From Chryseobacterium sp. 7 (GTDB lineage Bacteria > Bacteroidota > Bacteroidia > Flavobacteriales > Weeksellaceae), in NCBI RefSeq assembly GCF_003663845.1, contig NZ_RCCA01000001.1:4154001-4218000 (forward strand): 64,000 bases of DNA, written 5' to 3'. This document shows positions 43,757-52,078 of this stretch, one piece after another (the first letter of the stretch is position 1; the number at the start of each line of letters is the position of its first letter). The translations under genes and the position numbers were made by a program. The notes beneath the pieces were generated by a model, which was not told where the DNA came from, ran no database searches, and was given only the letters and a program-made list of their open reading frames with translations.

Positions 43757-44866
43757 GTGATCAAAAATTTTATTATCCTGTCCCTTTTCTGTTTTTTGTT
43801 TTCCTGCACCACTGAAACTCCTAAAATTGCTCCTGTTGACAAGAAAGCTATTGTTGATTCTACTATTGCAGCTTTTCAGAAAACACTTTTAGAACAACAG
43901 CTTGATTCCACTTTCAAAAAGTATCATTTCAATGGAAGCATTGCCGTTTTTAAAGACTCTCTTCCTCTTTATAGAAGAGAAAATGGTTATTCGGATTTTA
44001 AAAGGAAAACTAAAATTGACAGCAATACTATTTTTGCGATAGGATCTGTAAGCAAACAGTTCACTGCTGTTATGATCCTGCTTCAGATGGAACAGGGAAA
44101 ACTTAATGTAACGGATAAAGCTTCAAAATATCTGAAGGAATTCCAGACCAAAGAATATGAAAACATTACGATTCATCAGTTACTCAATCATACTTCAGGA
44201 TTGAACCTGATGGGTGGAAAGCTGATGTTTAAAAGCGGTACAGATTTTTTCTATTCCAATGACGGATTTAATACGCTTGGAAAGATTGTGGAAAAAGTAT
44301 CCGGAAAGTCATATGATGAGAATGTTCTGGAACTGTTCAAAAAAGCAGGAATGACTCATTCTTCAACGGGAAATATTTTTAAAGGAAATAATTTTGCAAG
44401 TGCTTATGTCGGCACACCTGCTAAGTTTTCAGAAGTTCCGAATATGCCGAAAAGATTAGGCGGACAGGAAATAGGAACTCCAGCCGGAGGAATACTATCT
44501 ACCATTCAGGATCTTCATTCCTGGAATAATGCGCTGTATGGTGGAAAAATTTTAAAACCTGAAACATTAAAGCTATTCATGGCAAAAAGTTCAGAAAGAC
44601 ATCACGCTATCTTTGGAAAAATGGGCTATGCTTATGGAATTATGCTTAATATCGGGCAGCCTAATTCTTATTTCCACAGCGGTTATATAAAAGGCTCTCC
44701 TTCCTTAAATATCTATTATCCGGAAACAAAAACATCTGTTATCATTCTTTCTAACATTGCCGATGAGGAGAAAGGAAAAGGAGTGATTTTCAGACCTCAT
44801 ATTGAAGTAAAAAAAATCACAGATAATCTTGAGAATACGCTTACACAGCTTAGATCAAAACATTAG
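43757..44866 (+). CDS. Serine hydrolase of the class C beta-lactamase/DD-peptidase fold, lipoprotein
   Basis: 369 residues from a GTG start. The lipobox LFSC is near residue 17. Penicillin-binding-type catalytic motifs are S97-V-S-K100, Y166-S-N168 and H307-S-G. LNHTSGL, GTPAGGILSTIQDL and ILSNI are further family landmarks. Such proteins may be esterases, D-amino-acid peptidases or carboxypeptidases acting at the cell surface; the HSG in place of KTG argues against a classical AmpC beta-lactamase. No close operon partner: the next gene is convergent. Confidence 0.85.
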   Translation: MIKNFIILSLFCFLFSCTTETPKIAPVDKKAIVDSTIAAFQKTLLEQQLDSTFKKYHFNGSIAVFKDSLPLYRRENGYSDFKRKTKIDSNTIFAIGSVSKQFTAVMILLQMEQGKLNVTDKASKYLKEFQTKEYENITIHQLLNHTSGLNLMGGKLMFKSGTDFFYSNDGFNTLGKIVEKVSGKSYDENVLELFKKAGMTHSSTGNIFKGNNFASAYVGTPAKFSEVPNMPKRLGGQEIGTPAGGILSTIQDLHSWNNALYGGKILKPETLKLFMAKSSERHHAIFGKMGYAYGIMLNIGQPNSYFHSGYIKGSPSLNIYYPETKTSVIILSNIADEEKGKGVIFRPHIEVKKITDNLENTLTQLRSKH

Positions 44867-44880
44867 CTGTCGTAATAGGT

Positions 44881-45600
44881 TTATACCGCCTTTAGAAATT
44901 CCTGCATTTTTACCAAATTCTTTTTATGCTCAATAAAATTCAACACTGCAAAAACAAGCGCTATCTGTAATACAAAAGGAATCATCAAAGTCATCAGAAC
45001 CCCCGGAACATCGTTATAATTCTGTTCTCTGAAAAACTGGTAAGCATAATGTCCATGCCTTATAGCCACCTGCGTCATAGAACAGGCACAAACAACCATT
45101 AATCCCAGATTCTGCTGATACATGGTGTAAAGAGATTTCCCTTTGTATTTAAAATCAGCTTTGATATATTTCCAGATTTTATAATTTAAAATCCAGATCA
45201 GAATCGTTGCTAATACAAATGAGCCATTCAGTAGTTTAAAGAACAGATCATACTGCTCTTGATTACCTGATATAAAAATTAGCAATAGATTAACTGCAAA
45301 AGCCAGAACACCTACCATCAAAGCTTTTTTGAAAAGCCCACTGTATTTCTCCTGAATAATTCTTTTCGCAATCAAAGGAATCTTAGTAGGATAAAATAAC
45401 AGATAATTGACCATGGTAAACTCTCCATTCCATGATTCTTTCACTTTTGAGAAAGCTTCCTCAAAGCTGACATTTTCATTGAACTGAATATCTGAAATCT
45501 GGCTGATCATATGATCTCTGATTTCCACCAGAATATCCAGTGAGAGCTCCTGAGCTACCAGATAATCTGTAATTGTATTTTCCTGTATTTTGGTGATCAT
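44881..45600 (-). CDS. Membrane protein co-transcribed with a PadR regulator
   Basis: 239 residues. The N-terminal 80 or so residues are soluble and helical (DYLVAQELSLDILVEIRDHMISQI), resembling the DUF1700/permease-prefix segment often encoded beside PadR genes. Four hydrophobic spans follow (about 92-110, 122-140, 165-182, 202-222) and then a charged tail. The start overlaps the regulator's stop by 4 bases. It may be the target or sensor of the regulator; function unknown. Confidence 0.7.
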   Translation of the reverse strand: MITKIQENTITDYLVAQELSLDILVEIRDHMISQISDIQFNENVSFEEAFSKVKESWNGEFTMVNYLLFYPTKIPLIAKRIIQEKYSGLFKKALMVGVLAFAVNLLLIFISGNQEQYDLFFKLLNGSFVLATILIWILNYKIWKYIKADFKYKGKSLYTMYQQNLGLMVVCACSMTQVAIRHGHYAYQFFREQNYNDVPGVLMTLMIPFVLQIALVFAVLNFIEHKKNLVKMQEFLKAV

Positions 45601-45920
45601 ATACTGAATATTGTCTGTAGGTTGAGTAAATAGCTTTTCATCTCAGTTTCCTGCTCTGTCTGTTGTTTTTTTCCTTTTTCAGTCAGCAGATAATATTTCC
45701 GGTCTCTTCCATTGATCTTTTGAATTTCAGAAGTGATCATTCCGTCACTTTCCAATTTGTGAAGCAATGGATAAAGTGCACCTTCCGTCATTTCAAGCTC
45801 ACCCTGAGTCAGATCTTTAGTTCTTTGGGTAATCTGATATCCATACATTTTAACCTCTTTTGAAAGAAGCTTCAAAATAATATTCTGCAAAGTACCTTTA
45901 TAAAGGCTATTCTTTTTCAT
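45597..45920 (-). CDS. PadR family transcriptional regulator
   Basis: 107 residues, the usual small PadR length. The winged helix is MKKNSLYKGTLQNIILKLLSKEVKMYGYQITQRTKDLT with the signature ELEMTEGALYPLLHKLESDGMITSE and wing GRDRKYYLLTEKGKK. The start is set at ATG 45920 because the longer in-frame start at 45953 would lie upstream of the -7 box at 45941-45948. Probably an autorepressor of this two-gene operon, as PadR proteins often are. Confidence 0.9.
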   Translation of the reverse strand: MKKNSLYKGTLQNIILKLLSKEVKMYGYQITQRTKDLTQGELEMTEGALYPLLHKLESDGMITSEIQKINGRDRKYYLLTEKGKKQQTEQETEMKSYLLNLQTIFSI

Positions 45921-45940
45921 AGGATGATTTGTATACATTG

Positions 45941-45948
45941 CAAACTTA
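45941..45948 (-). promoter_or_regulatory. Promoter -7 box of the PadR operon
   Basis: TAAGTTTG on the minus strand, 20 bases before ATG 45920. Confidence 0.6.
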
Positions 45949-46001
45949 TGCATAATTTTCTTATGTATGTAAATTTACTGTAAAAAATTTTAATTTGCTG
46001 T

Positions 46002-46526
46002 ATGAAAAAAATGTACTTCATAGCTATTTATCCTCCCCAGGAGATTATTGAAGAAATAAAAGTTTTTAAGAGAGATTTAGCTATCCATTATGGCAATTCT
46101 AAAGCTTTGAAAAATGAAGCACACATCACCCTTTTTCCACCTTTCTCCAGAGAAATTGAACTTGAAGATGATATTCATGTTGCTTTTCAGAAGATCAATA
46201 CGGAAATCGAGCCTTTCGAAATAGAACTGAATGGTTTTGGAAGCTTTCCCAATCCTAACAATCCTGTTTTATTTGTTCAACCGGAAAGCAGCCCGCTTTT
46301 AGAAGAGCTTTATCATCATGTAAAACAGCAGTTTAATTTTGGTAAATATTCTTTCCATCCACATATGACTGTAGGATATAGAAATCTGAACTGGGAGAAT
46401 TACCTCAAAGCCTGGGAAAAATACAAAACAAAAGAATACAAAACTAAATTCTTAGTTGACAAGATTATACTTCTGCGTCATGAAGAAAACTGGGTGCCTA
46501 TCGCTGAAAAAAGGCTGACAAAATAA
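46002..46526 (+). CDS. 2H phosphoesterase / 2'-5' RNA ligase family protein
   Basis: 174 residues with the two HxT motifs of the 2H superfamily, H41-I-T43 and H121-M-T123, in a LigT/YjcG-like layout. FNGFGSFPNPNNPVLFV-type strands lie between them. Members hydrolyse cyclic nucleotide phosphates or 2'-5' links; the substrate here is unknown. Divergent from the PadR operon and closed by a terminator shared with the M64 operon. Confidence 0.85.
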   Translation: MKKMYFIAIYPPQEIIEEIKVFKRDLAIHYGNSKALKNEAHITLFPPFSREIELEDDIHVAFQKINTEIEPFEIELNGFGSFPNPNNPVLFVQPESSPLLEELYHHVKQQFNFGKYSFHPHMTVGYRNLNWENYLKAWEKYKTKEYKTKFLVDKIILLRHEENWVPIAEKRLTK

Positions 46527-46555
46527 AAACCGGCTGTGGCAGCCGGTTTCATTAT
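46525..46555. terminator. Bidirectional terminator, 2H phosphoesterase and M64 peptidase genes
   Basis: Perfect 10-bp stem AAACCGGCTG/CAGCCGGTTT with TGG loop between two convergent genes. Confidence 0.88.
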
Positions 46556-46557
46556 AT

Positions 46558-47916
46558 TTATTCTTTAATCACCTTCTGAGAAAGAATCAGCGTTTTATTT
46601 TCTTTTACATTAATCAGATAAGTACCTGCCGGATAGTTTTTAATATCAACCTTTATTCCGGAATCATTCAGTTCAAATCTGGATGGAATCAGTTTTCCTG
46701 AAGTGTCATACACTTCTACTTTTGCATCTTTTGAGAAGCCTTGTTTTACTTTAATAAAAAACTCCCCGTCCGTAGGATTCGGATAGATGCTGAAACGTCT
46801 TTCTTCTGCTTTCACTTCTGAAGTGCCAAGAGTAGCTTTACTCAACGTCCATGTAACATTGGTAACGTGAAGTGTGCTGTGATTATCAACTTTCAGAAGC
46901 GGATTATTATCCACCACAGAAAGTGTCAATGTATTATTTCCTCCATTAAGCTGTCCCGGAGTAATAGTAACGGAATTCCCAGTGGATCCCAGAACTGTTC
47001 CATTTAAAGTCCATGTATTAACTAATGTATTCGGAATAGGGAGAATTTCAGTAGCTGTGAAAGTAACACTAGAAGTACCATCTACTGTAGTATTGTTTGC
47101 TGGTGTATAGGAATCTACGGGAGAAACCAAAGAGTGAATTCTTTCAATAATCGCTTCTGTACACACAGAACAAAACTGCTGGTTAAGATACCTCATCTCA
47201 CAACTCTGATGCGGTCTGAACCATGTAGGGCTTTCAGCGTGAGGATATACTCCTACTCCGTTCAATCCTACCCAGTTTTTCCATCTTATGGTAGCAGGAT
47301 TGGAGGTCTGAGTTTTATTGGGAGATTCAAGAGATCCTGCGAACCAATATTCATCAGCCAGCTTTCCGAAAGAGTGTCCTAATTCATGTACTACAATTTC
47401 ATTGGAAGAAGCATTCAACGAAGCAAAGGCATAAGTACCTCCACAACCACCATATTCTGTGGAATTTCCTAATACATAAGTAATATCATAATCAGGAACA
47501 TTGGCAGCCAATACCTGCCCTACCGTATTGGACGTATTACTGTATAAGCATCTGTGAACACCTATATCGAAAGTAGAACCAAGATAGTTATTAGGATTGG
47601 ATACAGGGATTACGGGTTCCACAACATCTGTTGCCGTCCCGGGATGCTTTACACCGGATTCTGTGGAAATTACTTTTACAGCATAGGCATTAAAGTAATT
47701 TTTATATTCTGTATAAGGGCTTTTTGTAAAAAGATAATTGACTGTATTTTGAGCTGATGTGGTAAAAGCAGTCTGCTGTGCAGCAGTAAACCCATCTCCC
47801 AAAATAGCAATAATAACACGCTTACTATTGTCTCCGTTCTGCAAAAGCGGAACCGTCTCAAATGTTTGGGCAAAGCAGCTGCTTCCTATAAGAAGGGAAA
47901 ATAAAACTTTTTTCAT
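46558..47916 (-). CDS. M64 family metallopeptidase with T9SS type A sorting domain
   Basis: 452 residues. After a signal peptide ending CFAQ, the N-terminal catalytic domain begins VIIAILGDGFTAAQQ and has the zinc site HELGHSFGKLADEY (His177, Glu178, His181, third ligand probably Asp188). This is the M64/IgA-peptidase-like pattern. A beta-sandwich follows (about 265-350). The last 80 residues from FSIYPNPTDGEFFIKV are a type A T9SS sorting domain ending in LSQKVIKE. Expected to be secreted and possibly anchored to the surface. It lies 2 bases downstream of the gene at 47919, in one operon. Confidence 0.88.
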   Translation of the reverse strand: MKKVLFSLLIGSSCFAQTFETVPLLQNGDNSKRVIIAILGDGFTAAQQTAFTTSAQNTVNYLFTKSPYTEYKNYFNAYAVKVISTESGVKHPGTATDVVEPVIPVSNPNNYLGSTFDIGVHRCLYSNTSNTVGQVLAANVPDYDITYVLGNSTEYGGCGGTYAFASLNASSNEIVVHELGHSFGKLADEYWFAGSLESPNKTQTSNPATIRWKNWVGLNGVGVYPHAESPTWFRPHQSCEMRYLNQQFCSVCTEAIIERIHSLVSPVDSYTPANNTTVDGTSSVTFTATEILPIPNTLVNTWTLNGTVLGSTGNSVTITPGQLNGGNNTLTLSVVDNNPLLKVDNHSTLHVTNVTWTLSKATLGTSEVKAEERRFSIYPNPTDGEFFIKVKQGFSKDAKVEVYDTSGKLIPSRFELNDSGIKVDIKNYPAGTYLINVKENKTLILSQKVIKE

Positions 47917-47918
47917 AT

Positions 47919-48416
47919 TTATAATTTTTGTGTGAATAATAATTGTACTCCGTCTTCGGTTGCTTTTTCTACCTTCACCATCTGAACATTTTCTGAGTAC
48001 GGGAATCTGGCGCTGAACTCTGTATTTTGAAAAGCAGCTTTATGTCTGGTGATCCCTTCTTTTTCGTAAACTTCCAGTTCAGGATTAAAAGGATCTTTCA
48101 CAAGCTGTTGAGCCACTTCTTTTCCATTTGAGCCTGTCAGGCTAATGATAAGATCTCCTTTATGAACATCATTTCTTTCAAAAGTAGAAACCTGCTTTAG
48201 TCTTCCATCTGCAATTTTACTGCTTTGAAGAGTAATCTTTGCATTTCCTGACTGATCTTTATCTGCCTTGAAAAACAGATAAATAATTCTGTCACTTTTC
48301 TTTGTAACCGTTTCTGAATTTAATTTCTTGTTTTGAGGCTGTTCATTTTGTTTCTGAAAACTGCAAAACAGAAAAACAGGAACAATTAATACATTAAATA
48401 CATTTTTCATAATCAT
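47919..48416 (-). CDS. Exported protein encoded with the M64 peptidase
   Basis: 165 residues (or 163 from ATG 48410). The N-terminus MKNVFNVLIVPVFLFCSF is a signal or lipoprotein-like sequence with Cys near residue 18-20, followed by a Gln/Asn/Lys-rich linker. The remainder looks like a beta-sandwich. Not recognised. Only 2 bases separate its stop from the peptidase start, suggesting a chaperone, inhibitor or accessory role; this is inference from the gene order alone. Confidence 0.65.
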   Translation of the reverse strand: MIMKNVFNVLIVPVFLFCSFQKQNEQPQNKKLNSETVTKKSDRIIYLFFKADKDQSGNAKITLQSSKIADGRLKQVSTFERNDVHKGDLIISLTGSNGKEVAQQLVKDPFNPELEVYEKEGITRHKAAFQNTEFSARFPYSENVQMVKVEKATEDGVQLLFTQKL

Positions 48417-48449
48417 TTTTGTTTAAAGGTACTAAAGTTTTAAGTATAG

Positions 48450-48457
48450 CAAATATA
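48450..48457 (-). promoter_or_regulatory. Promoter -7 box of the M64 operon
   Basis: TATATTTG on the minus strand, about 33-39 bases before the start codon. Confidence 0.55.
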
Positions 48458-48506
48458 CATGAAAATCTGATTAAATACTTTTTGACACTTAAAACTTAGA
48501 AAGCCT

Positions 48507-48514
48507 TATCTTTG
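48507..48514 (+). promoter_or_regulatory. -7 box immediately before the ruvC ATG
   Basis: TATCTTTG ends 5 bases before ATG 48520. A TTTG at 48481-48484 lies 22 bases upstream as the -33 element. The transcript would start at or next to the ATG. Confidence 0.65.
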
Positions 48515-48519
48515 AGGCA

Positions 48520-49074
48520 ATGATTTCAGAGAAAATAATTTTAGGTATTGACCCGGGAACTACCGTCATGGGATTTGGTATTATCTCCGTAAAAAAAGGA
48601 AAAATGGAGATGGTTTCCATTCATGAGCTTATCTTAAAGAAATATCCCAACCACGAAACGAAACTCAAATATATTTTTGAAAGAACATTATCTCTTATAG
48701 ACGAGTTTCATCCTGACGAAGTAGCCCTGGAAGCTCCTTTCTTTGGGAAGAATGTACAAAGTATGCTGAAACTGGGCCGTGCACAGGGTGTCGCTATGGC
48801 TGCCAGCCTGTACAGAAATATCCCTATTACCGAATATTCTCCTAAAAAAATTAAAATGGCCATCACCGGAAACGGAAATGCCAGTAAAGAACAGGTAGCC
48901 GGAATGCTTCAAAACCTACTTAACCTGAAAGAATTTCCTACAAAATATCTCGATGCTTCCGATGGTCTTGCTGTAGCGGTATGCCATCATTTTAATTCCG
49001 GAACTATAACGGACACTAAATCCTATTCCGGATGGGAAAGTTTCCTGAAACAGAATCCTGACAGACTGAAGTAA
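48520..49074 (+). CDS. ruvC: Holliday junction resolvase RuvC
   Basis: 184 residues. Cuts four-way DNA junctions together with RuvAB in recombination repair. The RNase H-like core begins IILGIDPGTTVMGFGII (catalytic Asp11). ALEAPFFGKN carries the catalytic Glu, and LDASDGLAVAVCHH the last acidic residue. The start is fixed by the family N-terminus, which puts the -7 box so close that the mRNA is probably leaderless. Confidence 0.96.
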   Translation: MISEKIILGIDPGTTVMGFGIISVKKGKMEMVSIHELILKKYPNHETKLKYIFERTLSLIDEFHPDEVALEAPFFGKNVQSMLKLGRAQGVAMAASLYRNIPITEYSPKKIKMAITGNGNASKEQVAGMLQNLLNLKEFPTKYLDASDGLAVAVCHHFNSGTITDTKSYSGWESFLKQNPDRLK

Positions 49075-49187
49075 TTCTGTTCTCCACGTCTTATTCCTAA
49101 AAAACTGATTCACAATAAAATTGATAAAACACACAGTTACTTGGTAAAACATAATACTATCTTTTACATTGGTATGATTTTTAGTAT

Positions 49188-49195
49188 TATCTTTG
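49188..49195 (+). promoter_or_regulatory. Promoter -7 box of the DUF4407 gene
   Basis: TATCTTTG, 15 bases before ATG 49211. It excludes the in-frame TTG at 49193 as the start. Confidence 0.65.
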
Positions 49196-49210
49196 TATAA
49201 ATTTTCAGTT

Positions 49211-50281
49211 ATGAAAACAAACCAACAAACTATAAATCAAGGAACTCATACAATAAACTGGTTCCAAAAGTTTCTGATGGTATGCTCCGGAGGAAACATT
49301 CATATTTTAAGAAAGACTCCGAGTGAATGGAATAAGTTTTCCGGAATTGGAGGGATTGTACTTTTCACAGCAATATTTGCCACTTTGTCTGCAGGCTATG
49401 CTATGTATACGGTATTCGACAATATCTGGGCTTCTGTAGGGTTCGGAATTTTGTGGGGGTTAATGATCTTTAATCTTGACCGTTATATTGTTTCTTCCAT
49501 TAAAAAAACTGGAACATGGTGGAATCAGATTCTGATGTCTATTCCCCGTCTTATTCTTGCTACATTCCTGGGAATTATTATTTCAAAGCCATTAGAGCTT
49601 AAAATTTTTGAGAAAGAGGTCAATAAGCAGCTGAATACCATCATTCAAAGAAATAAAAAACAGCTTCAGGGCGAGATGAACGGAAGAATTCTTCAGCAGA
49701 GCGGCCCGTTTGAAACAGAAAAACAGCAGATCTCAGGGAAAATTGCCCAGTATCAGAAAGCCTATGACTCTGCTTCAGTAGAACTTGAAAAAGAAATTCT
49801 GGGAAAACAATCAGGATTAACCAGTGGAAAAGAGGGTTACGGCCCCAACGCCAAACGTAAGCAGGAATTAAAAGAGCAGCGCAGAGTAGATCTGGAGAAT
49901 TATCAAAAACAGGCGGCTCCAAGGCTGGAATATCTGGATAAAGAAATTTCCAAAGTATATACCAACCTGGAAACCGAAAGAAAATCTACGGAAACTTTTG
50001 AAGATAAATTCAATGGGTTTGCAGCCAGACTTCAGGCATTGGATGAACTTGGAAAAAATTCTGCAATCATAGGACTTGCCGCTTCATTTATCATGGGGCT
50101 GTTTATCTGTCTTGAGATTTCTCCGGTATTGGTAAAACTTATTTCTCATATAGGACCCTATGATTATCTTCTGGAAAAAACAGAAAATGATTTCAGGCTT
50201 TATTCTAAAGAGAAAATTGAGAAAGGAAATGCTTTAACCGATTTCAGGATTGATGATTTTAAGGATAATCTAAAAAATTAA
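49211..50281 (+). CDS. DUF4407 membrane protein
   Basis: 356 residues. Four membrane spans are visible: about 44-64, 68-88 and 104-124 at the N-terminal side, and 286-306 near the end. Between them is a long charged coiled-coil segment (about 130-270, EKEVNKQLNTIIQRNKKQLQGEM through LETERKSTETFEDKF). LMIFNLDRYIVSSIKK is a family landmark. Function of DUF4407 is unknown. Starts at ATG 49211 on promoter grounds. Monocistronic. Confidence 0.87.
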   Translation: MKTNQQTINQGTHTINWFQKFLMVCSGGNIHILRKTPSEWNKFSGIGGIVLFTAIFATLSAGYAMYTVFDNIWASVGFGILWGLMIFNLDRYIVSSIKKTGTWWNQILMSIPRLILATFLGIIISKPLELKIFEKEVNKQLNTIIQRNKKQLQGEMNGRILQQSGPFETEKQQISGKIAQYQKAYDSASVELEKEILGKQSGLTSGKEGYGPNAKRKQELKEQRRVDLENYQKQAAPRLEYLDKEISKVYTNLETERKSTETFEDKFNGFAARLQALDELGKNSAIIGLAASFIMGLFICLEISPVLVKLISHIGPYDYLLEKTENDFRLYSKEKIEKGNALTDFRIDDFKDNLKN

Positions 50282-50353
50282 AGACCATATTTCCAGCCTT
50301 CCAAACATTAGAGAGAAAAACTATAAAAAAGCTAATTTCAATTAATAAAATCT

Positions 50354-50390
50354 AACCTTTCATTATAACATGAAAGGTTTATTTATTTAT
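50354..50390 (+). terminator. Terminator of the DUF4407 gene
   Basis: Perfect 10-bp stem AACCTTTCAT/ATGAAAGGTT, loop TATAAC, then TTATTTATTT. Confidence 0.85.
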
Positions 50391-50444
50391 AAACGTTTTA
50401 TGCGAAATATTTTATAATTTTATAGTAATTAAAACCTTGTCATC

Positions 50445-51038
50445 ATGAAAAACTTATTTATTGCATGTACACTGCTTATCAGCGGTGCATTCGCTCCTTC
50501 CCTACAAGCTCAGGCATCGGATCCATATTTAGGACAAATTGCTTTTGTTCCTTACAATTTTGTTCCCAAAAACTGGGCATCATGCGATGGACAACTTCTG
50601 TCTATTGCACAAAACCAGGCACTATTTGCCCTTTTAGGTACAACCTATGGCGGGAACGGAACAACTACTTTTGCCTTACCTGATATGAGAGGCAGAGTAC
50701 TTGTACATAACGGACAGGCTCCGGGGGGGCCTACTACCTATAGCATGGGGCAAACCGGAGGAACTGAAAGCGTTACATTATTGGTAACACAGATGCCGGC
50801 ACACAGCCATACGGTAAATGCGGTAACTGCTGAGGGGAATCAAAATTCACCTACCAACAGTCTTCCTGCAGACACCAAGGTTCTTGACAAAGAATACTCT
50901 GATGCGACAGCGAATACAACCATGAAGAGTACAATGATCAACAGTACAGGCGGAAACCAGCCGCATGAAAACAGACCTCCTTTTATAACCTTGAAATGTA
51001 TCATTTCATTAGTAGGAGTATTTCCAACGCAAAACTAA
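50445..51038 (+). CDS. Secreted phage-tail-collar domain protein
   Basis: 197 residues. A signal peptide (to about SLQAQA, residue 24) is followed by the tail collar domain: YLGQIAFVPYNFVPKNWASC, DGQLLSIAQNQALFALLGTTYGG and TFALPDMRGRV. The C-terminal QPHENRPPFITLKCIISLVGVFP closes the family pattern (microcystin-dependent protein/MdpB type). A collar domain on an exported chromosomal protein is not in itself phage; the export signal sets it apart from real tail fibres. The next gene starts 5 bases downstream. Confidence 0.87.
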   Translation: MKNLFIACTLLISGAFAPSLQAQASDPYLGQIAFVPYNFVPKNWASCDGQLLSIAQNQALFALLGTTYGGNGTTTFALPDMRGRVLVHNGQAPGGPTTYSMGQTGGTESVTLLVTQMPAHSHTVNAVTAEGNQNSPTNSLPADTKVLDKEYSDATANTTMKSTMINSTGGNQPHENRPPFITLKCIISLVGVFPTQN

Positions 51039-51043
51039 TCGCT

Positions 51044-51730
51044 ATGAAAATTCTTTACTTAGTATGTCTTGCTCTCGGAAGCTCAGCTTTTGCGCAGACG
51101 ATCACTTTTAAGGGATGTCCCAATCTGTTTGACGCTACTACATTCACTTTTAACAAAACAGGTGTAGATTCCTTTAATAAAAACATTTATATGACTACTC
51201 CTATTGACGGTGCACAAGATTGCAGCGGATTAGGAACCTGCGAGTTTAAAATCCAATGGAACAATGCTCTTACAAGATGGGAATTTCTTGCTGATGAAGG
51301 AAATGGAACTTTCACAACGCCATTTTTAATTTATTATAATTCAACAGGAAATAATTCAATTCCTATGCCTCCCGGCAACATGGTAGGAACCTGGACAGAG
51401 AATACAAGCGTTACAACAGGACAATGCGGTGGTAATCTTACAGCAGCCAATTCTACTATGACCGGTGATGTACAGACCATAACATTAGGAACCACAGAGT
51501 TTTCGAAAAATAAAATTCAGATTTTCCCGAATCCGGTGGCCGATTTTATAAGCATTTCCGGTATTGATGACGGTCTGTCTATTCAAATTTATACTATTGA
51601 CGGACGGTTGGTAAAATCTGAAGCATTTGATTCAAAAATTGATGTTTCTCAACTTGTTTCTGGTGGATATGTAATGAAAATCAGCACAAGAAATTTTCAG
51701 ACTCATCAGTTTAAATTCGTTAAAAAATAA
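51044..51730 (+). CDS. Secreted protein with T9SS type A sorting domain
   Basis: 228 residues from ATG 51044 (MKILYLVCLALGSSAFAQ); the longer in-frame start at 50996 would overlap the preceding gene and lacks a signal. The middle (about 20-145) contains four cysteines (GCPNLF, AQDCSGLGTCEF, QCGGNLT) and may be disulfide-linked. The last 75 residues from IQIFPNPVADFISISG are the type A sorting domain ending FKFVKK. Co-transcribed with the tail-collar gene, so the two products may act together outside the cell. Function unknown. Confidence 0.8.
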   Translation: MKILYLVCLALGSSAFAQTITFKGCPNLFDATTFTFNKTGVDSFNKNIYMTTPIDGAQDCSGLGTCEFKIQWNNALTRWEFLADEGNGTFTTPFLIYYNSTGNNSIPMPPGNMVGTWTENTSVTTGQCGGNLTAANSTMTGDVQTITLGTTEFSKNKIQIFPNPVADFISISGIDDGLSIQIYTIDGRLVKSEAFDSKIDVSQLVSGGYVMKISTRNFQTHQFKFVKK

Positions 51731-51757
51731 ATCCTTTTTCAAAAGAAATCATCCATT

Positions 51758-51790
51758 AAAGCTTTCAGAAATTCTGAAAGCTTTATTTTT
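51758..51790 (+). terminator. Terminator of the tail-collar/T9SS pair
   Basis: 11-bp stem AAAGCTTTCAG/CTGAAAGCTTT, loop AAATT, then ATTTTTC. Confidence 0.9.
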
Positions 51791-51811
51791 CAGGCGGGGA
51801 ACATTTTTTGT

Positions 51812-52021
51812 ATGAGCAACTGTATGCCTTCAAGTGTCGTCAACCATTTCATCTATTTCCCGGATACTGAAATATTGAGAATTATATATCAGTCAGGAGC
51901 TGTTTATGATTATTTTAAAGTTCCGGCTGACATTATTGAAAAGTTTAAAGAGGCAAGATCTAAAGGTCAGTTTTTAAATAAAGTGATCAAATCCAGATTT
52001 AAATATCGAAAGATTGAATAA
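51812..52021 (+). CDS. KTSC domain protein
   Basis: 69 residues matching the short KTSC domain: MPSSVVNHFIYFPDTEILRIIYQSGAVYDYFKVPADIIEKF and ARSKGQFLNKVIK. In some proteins KTSC accompanies lysyl-tRNA synthetase-related genes; alone, its role is unknown. ATG 51824 is a possible alternative start. Confidence 0.8.
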   Translation: MSNCMPSSVVNHFIYFPDTEILRIIYQSGAVYDYFKVPADIIEKFKEARSKGQFLNKVIKSRFKYRKIE

Positions 52022-52050
52022 AAAATGCCCCCAAATGATTGGAGGCATTA
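52020..52050. terminator. Possible bidirectional terminator, KTSC and M43 genes
   Basis: AATGCCCCCAA pairs with TTGGAGGCATT (one mismatch) with ATGA loop. Its A-run upstream suits the minus-strand gene. Confidence 0.6.
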
Positions 52051-52078
52051 CTATTTATTTCAAATTTTAATCAAATAA

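Noticed and set aside
43757..44866. Class C beta-lactamase conferring resistance
   Set aside because: The SxxK and YxN motifs fit, but the third motif is HSG rather than KTG, and the lipoprotein form with no AmpR-like neighbour suits a general serine hydrolase or peptidase better.
49193..49210. TTG start for the DUF4407 gene
   Set aside because: It falls inside the -7 box at 49188-49195; ATG 49211 is used.
50445..51038. Tail-collar gene as a sign of a prophage
   Set aside because: No integrase, capsid, terminase or other tail gene is near, and the protein has a signal peptide. It is listed as a secreted protein instead.
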